Of a stretch of DNA of 64,000 nt, positions 15,565 through 25,146 are shown one piece after another. Position 1 is the stretch's first letter. Every line of letters begins with the position of its first letter. Under the pieces are notes generated by a model. The model ran no database searches. It was not told where the DNA came from and saw only the letters and a program-made list of their open reading frames with translations. The DNA is taken from contig JAEPQH010000015.1 in NCBI GenBank assembly GCA_017640605.1, positions 1-64,000 of the forward strand. The letters are read 5' to 3'. The stretch is from Balneolaceae bacterium (GTDB lineage Bacteria; Bacteroidota; Rhodothermia; Balneolales; Balneolaceae). The translations under genes and the position numbers were made by a program.

Positions 15565-18500
15565 TTGAAACGGGTAATTGGGTGTATCTTATTTATATTT
15601 TTGGGGATGGGTTCGGAGTTTGCAAAATCCTATCAGGGAGAAATAGCGAATTTTGATTGGGAAAAGTTACCGGGAGCACACTCAGTTCGCAATTTTACTG
15701 TAAAAGATGGCTTACCAATTAACTCGGTGAATTATATCAGCGGTTCGCACTCAGGGTATTTGTTTATGGCAACCAACGATGGGCTTGCCCGATTCGATGG
15801 GGTAAATTTTACGGTTTACAATACATTTAATTCGCCCACATTACGAAGCAACAGAATTGCATGGGTAGGCGAGTTCGGAGATGAACTTTGGCTTACCGAC
15901 GATCAACGTAATGTATATCGGTATAGAAACGGTGAACTGTTATGCATGCAAGATCTGGAAGGATTAGAAGAAATCGAAGGGTATAAAATTGCGAAGTTCG
16001 ATACTCAGACCGTGTTAATTACTACGAGTGCAGGATTTTTTAAAGCAAAAAACGGTGTTTTTGAGTTTGAGCGATTTGATGACCCCAGCACATTTGTGCA
16101 TTTTAACAACAGTTTTTCGTTTGGGCGAGATAGTGTCTATTTCATTGATGAGAATGGGCTAAACAGAATCAAAAATGATCGAGTGTTTTTAGTTCATTCT
16201 ACCCAGGAGTTTAAAATTGGGGTTGAATCGGTGTTCAATTTAGTGCCTACTCAAGATGGGGTATTATGGTTGCTTAGCGATAACGGGTATCTCACCAAAG
16301 TGTCTTCTGGAAATCAGCCGGAATCCTTTTTTCTTGCCCCTGGAATTGAATTCAGAGATGCCATCGAAATTGAAAACGATCAACTTCTTTTGAGTACGAA
16401 CAGAGGGTATTTCCGATTCGATAGAAGAGAAAATAGATTTATTAATACAGAGCAGATTTCAGACTCGGAATCCTATTTTGAGGATAACGCCTGGAATAGT
16501 GGGGTCGATGAAGTAATCACCGTTTTTAATAATTCTGTGTTTATCAATGGGCAGATGGTTTTAAATCCTACTCGATCTATTTCTTATCTGATGCGTGCAA
16601 ATGACGAGTCGATATGGGTGGCAACAAATGGCGGGGGCGTCTATCAAATAAGAAAAAATAAACTAATTACGATTGGTGTGGAAAGTCATCCCGGCTTCGA
16701 AAACACCTATGGATTAAATGAACACAAAGGAGAAATTTGGGTTTCGGCGTTCAATAACTATGTATTTACTGTTAGCAATTCTGCGATTACACATTTAAAT
16801 GATACAAGCACGGGATTTACCCAGCCTTTTTTTCGCACCGTAGAAATCACAGAAAATGGAGATGTTTACGCCGGTAACTTTGATGTTTGGAAAAAACGAT
16901 ATGGAACTGATTCCTGGGAGATGTTAGATTTTTCACGCCAAAGTGGACTTGTTAATGTTTCGTACGAAGATGAGAAACGTCGGCTTTGGATAGGTACAGA
17001 CTATGGTTTATTTATTCACGAAAATAATTTCATTACCCGTTTTACGGATGCCAATTCAACTCAGCTCGGTTCTGTACAAGCTATTACCGAATTAGAAAAC
17101 GGTACGCTTTTATTTGCCACAAAGAATCAGGGAGTTGCCGTTCTATCAACCTTTGGAATTGTGAGTTTTATTGATGCACAAAATGGGTTGTCAAGCAATA
17201 TTGTGCGTGATGTAGCCATGTTCAGTGCTGATACTTTATGGATTGCTTCCGAAGATAAAGGTCTTAATCGAGTGATTGTAGATGATGCTTTTAATGCAGT
17301 GAGTATTAGCTCGCTTACCACCAATGATGGATTAAAAGACAATTCGCTTCATCGGATTATTAAAGACGATTACGGATATCTGTGGTTGAATTCCAATCGG
17401 GGAATTATGAGAATTTCTTATCGAAATATTAATGCATACTTAGAAGGAAAAGAAAACTTGCTGGTGCAGCACTTTTCGGAAGAAGATGGGTTGGTGAATA
17501 TTGAAGGCAATGGTGGTACTCAAAAAGCAGGATTTATCACTTCTGATGGCAAGCTTTTATTCCCCAATCAAGCCGGAATAGTATACACGCGGCCGGAATG
17601 GCATTTAGAGGATAGCAGAAGTCGGCTAGAAACGATCATCGTAGAAAATATTCAATCAGCAGATTCAGCATTAACAATTAGTTCGAACAATGTTATTGAA
17701 TTGCCGGAACGGGTTCGAGAACTGAGTATCGATTTTACTTTGCCCACATTCACTTCCCAGAATAAGTTACAATTCGAATATAAGCTGGAAGGCGTAAATA
17801 CCGATTGGGTGAATATTGGGAGCGAACGGAGTGCAAATTTCTCGAACTTACCTAGCGGAACACATACTCTTCGAATTCGAGGTGGGATAGATGGAGAAGC
17901 ATTAAAAGCTGAAAAAGCGATGACAGTTTTTGTGCCGGCGCGTTTTTACGAGACACCGAGTTTTATTTTTCTGATGATTCTTGGAGTTATTGGCGCCTTC
18001 TTCGGCTTTCTTAAACTAGCTATGAATCAAGCTAAAAAGAGAGAAGAAACGCTAAATGAGATTGTTACCGAGCGTACTCTTGAGGTGGTTCAGGAAAAGG
18101 AAAAAACGGAACAGGCGATGAGGCAATTGGAAGAGTTGTCGGAATCGAAATCGCGATTCTTTACCAATTTTACTCACGAGCTTAGAACTCCGCTTACGTT
18201 GATCCTGAATCCTTTAGAAGACATCATCCAAAAAAGGACTGGAAAAACGGTAGAAAATGATCAGTCGCTGTTATTGGTGCAAAGAAACGCGCAACGCTTA
18301 AAAAAGCTGGTAAATACACTACTCGATATTTCGAAACTCAATGCTAATGAGCTGAATATCATTTTCAGGCCCGTAAATATAGTCGAAATAACTACCCGAA
18401 TAGCGTCGCAGTTCGAACATGAATTGGCTAAGAAAAACATTTCGTTTTCCATCCAAACAGACGAGCCAAAAACTATGCTATATCTGGATATCAATGCATG

Positions 18501-19647
18501 GGATCATATTTGTACCAACCTGATCAGCAATGCCATTAAGTTTACTGAGGCAGGAGGAGTGATTTCCATTCGGATAACTCAATTGGATAAGCAGGCGATC
18601 ATTGTTTTTGAAGATTCCGGGATTGGAATACCGGAGTCGGAGCTCTCACATATTTTTGATATTTATTATCAAGGCGATTCATTGATTACCAGATCGGGAG
18701 GGACAGGAATCGGGCTTACTCTGGTAAAAGGTTTTGTTGAAAGATTGAAAGGGCAACTATCGGTAACATCAACTGTTGGAGAGGGAACACGGTTCGAAAT
18801 CTCATTTCCTTTAGGCAAACAGCATTTAGAGGAATCAGAAATAGTTGAAGATCAATTTGCTGAACAGGTTTTGGAGCAACCCCAACCCGTTCCATTCAAC
18901 GAGACTATGTTTGACTTAAAAGAAGGAATGCCCAAAAAACGAAGAGTGGTGTTAGTTGAGGACAATGAAGATATGCGGGCATACATCGCTCAGGTTATTT
19001 CGAGCGAATACGAAGTTAGAGTTGCACCAAATGGGAAAGAGGGACTCAAAATCATCAAAGAATTTTCTCCGGAGCTTATTGTTTCCGACATTATGATGCC
19101 GGAAATGGACGGAATAGAAATGATGAATACTATCCGAAGCATTAATGCCTATAAGCATATTCCATTTGTGTTTTTAACGGCAAAAGACAGCGCAGCCGAT
19201 ATTCAAAAAGGATTGAATTTGGGGGCGGATGTGTATCTAACCAAACCCATCGAGAACAATGTGCTGCTGCTGCAAATAAAAGTGTTATTACGCCGGGAGC
19301 AGAAGGTTACCAAATCGGAAATTGTTGAATCAGAACATCCTTTAATTGGACAAGTAACTTCCATTATTGCACGGCATTTAGGGAATCCCGATTTAAGCAT
19401 AGAACTGTTAGCAGAAGCTTTGGCAATGAGTGAATCTACTTTGTATCGGAAATGGCGCAAAGTAAGTGAGGTAACTATCAACAAAACCATTGCGAGATTA
19501 CGTTTTGAAGAAGCCATGAAGTTAATTCAGGAAGAAGAGCTATCCATTTCTGAAGCGGCATTTGCAGTGGGATTTCGGCATTTATCGTATTTCTCGTCGG
19601 CCTTCAAAAAAGAATATGGCGTTTCCCCACAGGAGTATTTCAAATAA
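15565..19647 (+). CDS. Hybrid two-component system sensor/regulator (one-protein HTCS)
   Basis: A 1360-residue membrane-spanning regulator that senses an extracytoplasmic ligand and acts directly as a transcription factor. It starts with TTG and a signal/anchor (IGCILFIFLGMG). Residues ~40-670 are two-component propeller repeats (GYLFMATNDGLARFDG, IWVATNGGGVYQI), then a Y_Y_Y domain (~690-790) and a membrane segment near 800-820. The kinase has the H-box FTNFTHELRTPL (His871), N-box NLISNAIKF (~985) and G-box EDSGIGIPES. The receiver contains VSDIMMPEMDG (Asp1175), and the C-terminus is an AraC-type helix-turn-helix. Such proteins often control neighbouring polysaccharide-use genes, but no such locus is evident here. 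The gene just downstream has its own riboswitch. Confidence 0.95.
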   Translation: MKRVIGCILFIFLGMGSEFAKSYQGEIANFDWEKLPGAHSVRNFTVKDGLPINSVNYISGSHSGYLFMATNDGLARFDGVNFTVYNTFNSPTLRSNRIAWVGEFGDELWLTDDQRNVYRYRNGELLCMQDLEGLEEIEGYKIAKFDTQTVLITTSAGFFKAKNGVFEFERFDDPSTFVHFNNSFSFGRDSVYFIDENGLNRIKNDRVFLVHSTQEFKIGVESVFNLVPTQDGVLWLLSDNGYLTKVSSGNQPESFFLAPGIEFRDAIEIENDQLLLSTNRGYFRFDRRENRFINTEQISDSESYFEDNAWNSGVDEVITVFNNSVFINGQMVLNPTRSISYLMRANDESIWVATNGGGVYQIRKNKLITIGVESHPGFENTYGLNEHKGEIWVSAFNNYVFTVSNSAITHLNDTSTGFTQPFFRTVEITENGDVYAGNFDVWKKRYGTDSWEMLDFSRQSGLVNVSYEDEKRRLWIGTDYGLFIHENNFITRFTDANSTQLGSVQAITELENGTLLFATKNQGVAVLSTFGIVSFIDAQNGLSSNIVRDVAMFSADTLWIASEDKGLNRVIVDDAFNAVSISSLTTNDGLKDNSLHRIIKDDYGYLWLNSNRGIMRISYRNINAYLEGKENLLVQHFSEEDGLVNIEGNGGTQKAGFITSDGKLLFPNQAGIVYTRPEWHLEDSRSRLETIIVENIQSADSALTISSNNVIELPERVRELSIDFTLPTFTSQNKLQFEYKLEGVNTDWVNIGSERSANFSNLPSGTHTLRIRGGIDGEALKAEKAMTVFVPARFYETPSFIFLMILGVIGAFFGFLKLAMNQAKKREETLNEIVTERTLEVVQEKEKTEQAMRQLEELSESKSRFFTNFTHELRTPLTLILNPLEDIIQKRTGKTVENDQSLLLVQRNAQRLKKLVNTLLDISKLNANELNIIFRPVNIVEITTRIASQFEHELAKKNISFSIQTDEPKTMLYLDINAWDHICTNLISNAIKFTEAGGVISIRITQLDKQAIIVFEDSGIGIPESELSHIFDIYYQGDSLITRSGGTGIGLTLVKGFVERLKGQLSVTSTVGEGTRFEISFPLGKQHLEESEIVEDQFAEQVLEQPQPVPFNETMFDLKEGMPKKRRVVLVEDNEDMRAYIAQVISSEYEVRVAPNGKEGLKIIKEFSPELIVSDIMMPEMDGIEMMNTIRSINAYKHIPFVFLTAKDSAADIQKGLNLGADVYLTKPIENNVLLLQIKVLLRREQKVTKSEIVESEHPLIGQVTSIIARHLGNPDLSIELLAEALAMSESTLYRKWRKVSEVTINKTIARLRFEEAMKLIQEEELSISEAAFAVGFRHLSYFSSAFKKEYGVSPQEYFK

Positions 19648-19705
19648 ATTGAATAGACAGTAAATCTAGTTGATGTGCTCTGAAAATAGTGCGTATATTT
19701 AAACA

Positions 19706-19792
19706 TCGGTTAGGGGTGTCTTGCCTTAGCGAGACTGAGATCATACCCTGATTACCTGATCCGGATAATACCGGCGGAGGGAAACCAGATTG
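19706..19792 (+). ncRNA. TPP (thiamine pyrophosphate) riboswitch
   Basis: The conserved THI-box elements occur in order: TTAGGGGTG (19710-19718), GACTGAGATCATACCC (19732-19747), then ACCTGATCCGGATAATACC and GGCGGAGGGAAA (to about 19784). It precedes a TonB-dependent receptor gene, a known position for thiamine-regulated outer-membrane transporters in Bacteroidota. The hairpin that would act as the expression platform is listed separately. Confidence 0.96.
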
Positions 19793-19814
19793 CCATTCAT
19801 GCATTCGTTTGCCT

Positions 19815-19845
19815 CCTCCATTAATTTAACATCATTAAATGGAGG
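19815..19845 (+). promoter_or_regulatory. Shine-Dalgarno-sequestering hairpin (riboswitch expression platform)
   Basis: CCTCCATTAA (19815-19824) pairs, with one bulge, with TTAAATGGAGG (19835-19845). The right arm is the ribosome site GGAGG located four bases before the ATG at 19849. No T-tract follows, so ligand-dependent blocking of translation is more likely than transcription termination. Confidence 0.75.
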
Positions 19846-19848
19846 ATT

Positions 19849-22131
19849 ATGTACACACACATATCCCGACTGTTTACAGTCGTACTTTTTTTATTTCTAT
19901 TCAATTCATCAACAGCGGCGCAAACCATCAAAGGAATAGTGCTGGACGCTGAAAACGGCGAGCCACTTGCCGGCGCAAATGTGGTATTAGTTTCAACAAT
20001 GAGCGGTACCGCAACCGGTTTCGACGGTAGTTTTGAACTGGAAGCACAACAGGGACAAGAACTGCAAATCAGTTTTGTGGGCTATCAAACTCAGCTGATT
20101 TCAGCTGAAAATAACCTGCGCGTGATGCTGGTACCAACATTAAGTTTGGAGCAACTCATTATCGAGGCGGTTAGAGCCGAAGATATAGACCCTGTTACAC
20201 AAAGCACCATTTCCAGAAAAGAAATTGAGCGCGAGTATCAGGGCGAGCAACCCATTTTTTACCTTGCAACCTTAACTCCTTCAATCACTTCGTACAGTGA
20301 ATCGGGAACGCGATTGTTTAATGGAGGACAAATGCGTCTGAGGGGAATCAGTCAGGAGCGGATTAACATCACCTTAAATGGTGTTCCGTTAAATGATATG
20401 ATCGATCACGGTGTATTTTTTTCAAACTTTACGGATATCAGCGGTAGTTTTGAGTCGGTTCAGGTCCAACGCGGGGTTGGAACCAGCACCAACGGCGTAG
20501 CATCCTACGCAGGTTCTATCAACTTCGAAAGTGTAAATCTGGAAAACAGTGAGCAGGGTGGAAGCATTCAAACAGGAATCGGTTCGTTCGCTACTTCTCG
20601 ATTAAATGCCAGTGCTCGTTCAGGGTTAGTCGATGATAAATGGGCATTTTATACCAACTTTAGTAAAATTCAGTCGGATGGATACCGTGATAATACTTCC
20701 ACCGATTCCTACTCTTTCTTTTTCTCGGGGGGATATTTTGGGGAAAAAGATCTGATTAAGATCAATGCATTTGATGCACGATCAAAAAACGGTTTAGGGT
20801 ATTTAGCCGTGGCAGAATCAGATCTCGCTGTTGATGAAACCATCAACTACTTAAACGAAAACGACAAGGATGATTTTGGTCAACGATTTGTTCAAATCCA
20901 GCACACTCGTTTGTTTTCAGAGGACTTCACAACAACCAGTTCGTTGTATTATGGTGGGGCATCTGGAGATTATTTCTATACCTACCCGGACGGTAACGGA
21001 GGATTTGATCAGATAAATTATCCACTTCGCAACGATCACTATGGGTTGATGGTGAATGCGAATTATGGACTGGATGAGATAGATTTGACCGGAGGAATCC
21101 ATGTTTATCGTTTCGATCGAACGAATGAAGAGTCCGTAACTCCTGATTTCGAAAATCCTTATTACTTGGAAACATCTACCAAAGTTGAAATGAGTGCATT
21201 TTTAAGAGCCGATTGGTCGACGGATAAGGTGTTGGTTACGGCTGATCTTCAAGTTCGAAGCATGGAGCTCAGCATTCAGCCGGATTATTTGTTTTTGGGA
21301 ATAGCTCCTGAAGGTGACATCGAAAAAAACTGGAGTTTTGTGAATCCACGATTTGGAGCAACTTATAAACTTTCAGATGCAACATCAGTGTATGCATCGA
21401 TTGGCAGAACAGGCCGTGAACCTACAAAAATCGATATTTTTGGTGGGTTTAGTTTAACAAACGATAATTACACAGAAGCTCGATCCGATGATTTTGGTCC
21501 GGAATATGTAACTGACATCGAAGCCGGTTTAAAAGCTAATTTTCAGCGACTGGCAGTAGCTGCGAACTTTTTCTATATGGATTTCAAAGATGAAATTGCC
21601 CCAATTGGCGAAGTATTGGCGTTTGGGGTTCAGAAAAGAGAAAACATCGAAAGCAGTTATCGTGCTGGTATCGAGTTGGAATGGGCGTATGCACCTATGA
21701 AAGAACTGACTTTTACAGGTAATGCCACAGTGATGCAGGCCGAAATCGATGCTTTTACAGATGCGAATGGTGCTGAGTTTCTAAATATCACACCCATCTT
21801 CACTCCATCACTACAAATCAACGAATCGGTGGAGTATATAATTGGAAATGGGTTCACCGTAGGGCTTACAGCTTCCTATCTAAGTGAGCAGTATTTGACA
21901 CTTGAAAATAATGCTAACGACGTTGTGCCATCCTCTTTTGTAACCGATAGTTTTGTAGCATTTGCATATAAAAATGCTGAATTGAAGCTACAAGTCAATA
22001 ACCTGCTTGATGAAACCTATTACACCAGCGGAGCTATGGTTGATGTGGACTTCGACGGAGCGAATGACGAACCCGGTTACTTCGTAAATGCCGGTCGTAA
22101 TTTCTTTTTAAACCTGACCCTTAACTTCTAG
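19849..22131 (+). CDS. TonB-dependent outer-membrane receptor, probably for thiamine or a precursor
   Basis: A 760-residue outer-membrane transporter energised by TonB. After the signal peptide (cleavage near AAA-QT) comes a carboxypeptidase-regulatory-like domain (IKGIVLDAENGEPLAGANVVL, ~25-100), a plug domain (MRLRGISQERINITLNGVPLND, ~110-235) and a 22-strand-type barrel ending in FFLNLTLNF with a terminal Phe. The TPP riboswitch in its leader is strong evidence that it imports thiamine or a related compound. The ATG at 19849 follows GGAGG, which the leader hairpin can hide. A convergent hairpin lies after its stop. Substrate is inferred from regulation only. Confidence 0.93.
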   Translation: MYTHISRLFTVVLFLFLFNSSTAAQTIKGIVLDAENGEPLAGANVVLVSTMSGTATGFDGSFELEAQQGQELQISFVGYQTQLISAENNLRVMLVPTLSLEQLIIEAVRAEDIDPVTQSTISRKEIEREYQGEQPIFYLATLTPSITSYSESGTRLFNGGQMRLRGISQERINITLNGVPLNDMIDHGVFFSNFTDISGSFESVQVQRGVGTSTNGVASYAGSINFESVNLENSEQGGSIQTGIGSFATSRLNASARSGLVDDKWAFYTNFSKIQSDGYRDNTSTDSYSFFFSGGYFGEKDLIKINAFDARSKNGLGYLAVAESDLAVDETINYLNENDKDDFGQRFVQIQHTRLFSEDFTTTSSLYYGGASGDYFYTYPDGNGGFDQINYPLRNDHYGLMVNANYGLDEIDLTGGIHVYRFDRTNEESVTPDFENPYYLETSTKVEMSAFLRADWSTDKVLVTADLQVRSMELSIQPDYLFLGIAPEGDIEKNWSFVNPRFGATYKLSDATSVYASIGRTGREPTKIDIFGGFSLTNDNYTEARSDDFGPEYVTDIEAGLKANFQRLAVAANFFYMDFKDEIAPIGEVLAFGVQKRENIESSYRAGIELEWAYAPMKELTFTGNATVMQAEIDAFTDANGAEFLNITPIFTPSLQINESVEYIIGNGFTVGLTASYLSEQYLTLENNANDVVPSSFVTDSFVAFAYKNAELKLQVNNLLDETYYTSGAMVDVDFDGANDEPGYFVNAGRNFFLNLTLNF

Positions 22132-22142
22132 TCGGGTAAACG

Positions 22143-22182
22143 ATGGGGTGACTTAACAGTAGTATTCCGTTAGTCATCCCAT
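22143..22182. terminator. Hairpin between convergent genes, likely bidirectional terminator
   Basis: ATGGGGTGACT (22143-22153) pairs with AGTCATCCCAT (22172-22182), with one G-T pair. It separates the TonB receptor gene from the convergent CotH gene ending at 22191. There is no strong T-tract. Confidence 0.6.
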
Positions 22183-22190
22183 ATTTGTAT

Positions 22191-24512
22191 TTATTTGATT
22201 AGACTCATTGTATTTGATAACGACAGTCCGGATTTAGTTTCCAGTCTGTAGATATAAATACCCGAAGCAAGTTGAGAGGCATCAAAACGAAGAGTGTGAG
22301 TGCCGCTGGAATAAAACCCGCTAGCCAAAGTGCGAACTAAAGCACCGTTTATCGTATACACTTTTAGCGTAATTTCATCCGCCTGATTTAACGTAAAAGA
22401 GAGCTCAGTGCTGGGATTAAATGGGTTAGGGTAATTCTGATGAAGAATAAATCCTTGTAGATCTTCAGCCGAGATTTCATCAATTGAAGTCTCTCCGTTG
22501 TTTGAAGCGCCCGGTGTTGGAGCATCAAAAAATACAAAGCCACTAGCGCCGTCTTCTTCTCTTCCATACGAAATGTCGGTTTGCTGTTCGCCATATGTAA
22601 ATGCGTCAACAGCAATGATTTCATCTCCGTTTTTATGATATAAACCCAAATCTTCTCCCGATTTACTTAGCTTAAACGAAGCATGCATTGGTCCGTCTTC
22701 TTCGTCATCGTCAACCCAAATTAAGAGAAAATCCTTTGGCTGAATGACCGTATCCGGAAAAGCCCATTTGGTTTGATTAGCAAGATCATCGGTTAAGTAA
22801 TAGCCCGATAGTGAGATTTCGCTTTCCGTTGGATTATAGAGTTCTACCCAATCCGGAAAAGCACCCGATTCATCGGCAATGGTTGATGAATTAGAAGCCA
22901 TAAATTCATTGATCAACAATCCTGTATTGGATCCGGCAAGTTCAATATCTACAGTATTTGAGGGATTAAAAGGATAGCGTTCAGTTTGATTTTGTTCGTC
23001 TTCAGCTTCAACAAATATGGAAAATTCTTTTTGTATGGATGAAAGTGGAATAAGCGCGGTATAAAAACCATCACCAGATACTTCATCACCTTGTTCGCCA
23101 CTATCATGTAAAGGAAATGTTCCGTCGACGTCGCCCGAAAAAGTGGCCGTAATTGTTAGGGTGTCGTCATCCATAACCTGAGCAATAATTTTTAGAACCG
23201 GACCACTACCTGATTGTGTGATTTCCCAATCAAAGTTCTGAATTACTGGATGAATGTTAGTTAACTGAAGTTGCTGTTTCGCAGAGTTATATCGATTTGT
23301 GATGTATTCTTTTAACCCACTTTTAACATGCGCTCCTAAGGCTTCTGTGTAGGAATTATTGAAGTCTTCGATGGAATATCCGTAATCGCGTGTGCGATAC
23401 ATATCCTCTTCGGCCGCTGTTTGTATCATTGTTTTGATGCGATCTATCTCAGGAAATAAAACCAATTCGTTAAAGTGTGTATCCAATAGATTATTGATGT
23501 AATAATGCAATCTGTTTTTAAACTTAGGAATAGCAAAAAGCCGATCGGTGAGTGGGCGGTATTCATTGCTTCCCCAATTGTTGATATCTCGTGTACTCCA
23601 ATCAATATTAAACCAGTCAATTCCAAAGGTGTTATCATAATCAAAAGGAATAAACTCGAAGACTTCGCTATTTGGATTTTGATATAGATAATAATTGTTT
23701 TTATTAAACATGTAATCGTCCCACATTCCTGTAAGCATGTCCACGGCCATTACACGAAGTACGCCATCAACGTTTATGTAATCTCGAATTTGATTTTCAA
23801 AGTCTTCATCGGAAGATTGAGACAGAAACTTGATAAAATTAGCTAGGTCGGTATAATCATCGGTCTCTTCATTGATTTTGAGTTCATATATCCGCCGACC
23901 ATGAAGCTCTTTTTTATAATCATCCGGATCTTCACCTAAGTAGGTTAAATCAGAAGGGTATAATGATTTATACAAATTACCGGCATTCGACCCGAAACGA
24001 TCCTCAACAAACTCATTGTCGATATGCTCTACATTCATGTAAAGTCCGTAGTACTCTTGATTGATGTACAGCTTCACATGATTTGAGCGTGGTGCTTTTA
24101 CACCCAAGGCTGCGAAAGTGTCCCAGCTTAATTTCGATCGGATGATTGACGGATCGTTGTGCTCTCCGTTGATATTCATCTTATCGAATCCCAAATATTC
24201 TCGGCCATCCACAAAGGTATCAAATGACACTTTGAAGGACTTTTTTTGGGAAGCTCGGGAGGTATTTCCACGAATGCGAAATCCGATGTTTGATACCGTA
24301 TCAGAAACGGCGTCACGTGTAAACACAAACTCTGCGGGGTACTCTACATCGCTATAATTGTTGATGAAAATGGAGTCGAGATGCTCGGGATTTATGGAGA
24401 TGTGAATAATGGGTAAGGTAGAGTCGTCAAACAGCCAATCAGAATTCGATTGAGCAAAACTTAGATGGGTGTGAATTAGGATGAAAGTGGTGAGTAGAGC
24501 GAGTTTTTTCAT
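22191..24512 (-). CDS. Secreted CotH-kinase family protein with lamin-tail domain and T9SS sorting signal
   Basis: A 773-residue protein with a signal peptide (LALLTTFILIHTHLSFA). Residues ~30-430 form a CotH domain, an atypical protein kinase fold: VEHID and NLYKSL near 175-195 supply the conserved Glu and Lys, MWDDYMFNKNN the Asp-Asn pair, and FIPFDYDNTFG the DFG-like metal site. A lamin-tail (LTD) domain (LLINEFMASNSS ... PDWVELYNPTE) follows at ~530-640. The last ~80 residues are a type-A T9SS sorting domain with NYPNPFNPST and the end NTMSLIK. It should be exported and anchored or released by T9SS. The substrate is unknown. Monocistronic on the minus strand. Confidence 0.9.
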   Translation of the reverse strand: MKKLALLTTFILIHTHLSFAQSNSDWLFDDSTLPIIHISINPEHLDSIFINNYSDVEYPAEFVFTRDAVSDTVSNIGFRIRGNTSRASQKKSFKVSFDTFVDGREYLGFDKMNINGEHNDPSIIRSKLSWDTFAALGVKAPRSNHVKLYINQEYYGLYMNVEHIDNEFVEDRFGSNAGNLYKSLYPSDLTYLGEDPDDYKKELHGRRIYELKINEETDDYTDLANFIKFLSQSSDEDFENQIRDYINVDGVLRVMAVDMLTGMWDDYMFNKNNYYLYQNPNSEVFEFIPFDYDNTFGIDWFNIDWSTRDINNWGSNEYRPLTDRLFAIPKFKNRLHYYINNLLDTHFNELVLFPEIDRIKTMIQTAAEEDMYRTRDYGYSIEDFNNSYTEALGAHVKSGLKEYITNRYNSAKQQLQLTNIHPVIQNFDWEITQSGSGPVLKIIAQVMDDDTLTITATFSGDVDGTFPLHDSGEQGDEVSGDGFYTALIPLSSIQKEFSIFVEAEDEQNQTERYPFNPSNTVDIELAGSNTGLLINEFMASNSSTIADESGAFPDWVELYNPTESEISLSGYYLTDDLANQTKWAFPDTVIQPKDFLLIWVDDDEEDGPMHASFKLSKSGEDLGLYHKNGDEIIAVDAFTYGEQQTDISYGREEDGASGFVFFDAPTPGASNNGETSIDEISAEDLQGFILHQNYPNPFNPSTELSFTLNQADEITLKVYTINGALVRTLASGFYSSGTHTLRFDASQLASGIYIYRLETKSGLSLSNTMSLIK

Positions 24513-24527
24513 CCCGTAAAGGTAAAA

Positions 24528-24556
24528 AAAAAGGACGGATGAACCGTCCTTTTTCT
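24528..24556 (-). terminator. Rho-independent terminator after the DUF2911 gene
   Basis: AAAGGACGG pairs with CCGTCCTTT around an ATGAA loop. On the minus strand the stem is followed by about nine T, downstream of the gene ending at 24568. Confidence 0.92.
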
Positions 24557-24567
24557 GACAAACTAAA

Positions 24568-25131
24568 TTAGTCGATGGTAATAGGGATTGCGGCTTTTGT
24601 AGTTCCCCAATGCAAATTAAGATGTGTTTTAGTGTCTGTTAACTCATCAAAATAAATAGCAAAACGCTCCATAAATGGCGCATCAGTTACGGTAACCGCC
24701 GCAGGAACGCGAACTTGATCTTTTGATTCGTCGTAGCCATAGGCACCCCAAGCTGGGCGTCCGTCATCTCTGGTTAGAACGTTATTTAAGATGATCGTCC
24801 AGTTTTCGCCTGGAATGGTGTACAGTGTGTAAGTACCAGCTGGAACCGGCTCGCCACCAAAGTTTACATCGGTAGAAAACGTAATGGTCGAAGCTTCGTT
24901 TGCTCCGGTTCTCCACACTTCGCCGGTAGGAGTTAGCGACGAAAGTTCACGACCTTTCAAGCCGGGTCGTCCATAAGTTACGGTAATAGTTGAAGTGTTG
25001 AATATGGTTTGGCTAACCATTGCATCAGGGCTCAATCCATTCGAGCCACCACGTTCCTGAGCGATGGAAGTATCGCCGGTTACGATCAAAGTTAGTACCG
25101 CTAAAGCAGCAATTTTTAAGAGAGATTTCAT
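24568..25131 (-). CDS. DUF2911 domain-containing exported protein
   Basis: A 187-residue exported protein (signal peptide IAALAVLTLIVTGDTSIA, cleaved before QERGG). It matches DUF2911: it begins with SQTIFNTSTITVTYGRPGLKGRE, has the central VWRTGANEASTITFSTDV, then PAGTYTLYTIPGENWTIILN and a final beta strand. DUF2911 proteins are periplasmic beta-sandwich proteins of unknown function common in Bacteroidota-like bacteria. It lies 15 bp after the amidohydrolase gene's stop site on the other side and ends at its own terminator, so it is either the last gene of that run or separately transcribed. Confidence 0.9.
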   Translation of the reverse strand: MKSLLKIAALAVLTLIVTGDTSIAQERGGSNGLSPDAMVSQTIFNTSTITVTYGRPGLKGRELSSLTPTGEVWRTGANEASTITFSTDVNFGGEPVPAGTYTLYTIPGENWTIILNNVLTRDDGRPAWGAYGYDESKDQVRVPAAVTVTDAPFMERFAIYFDELTDTKTHLNLHWGTTKAAIPITID

Positions 25132-25146
25132 AGTAGTGTTTTTTGT

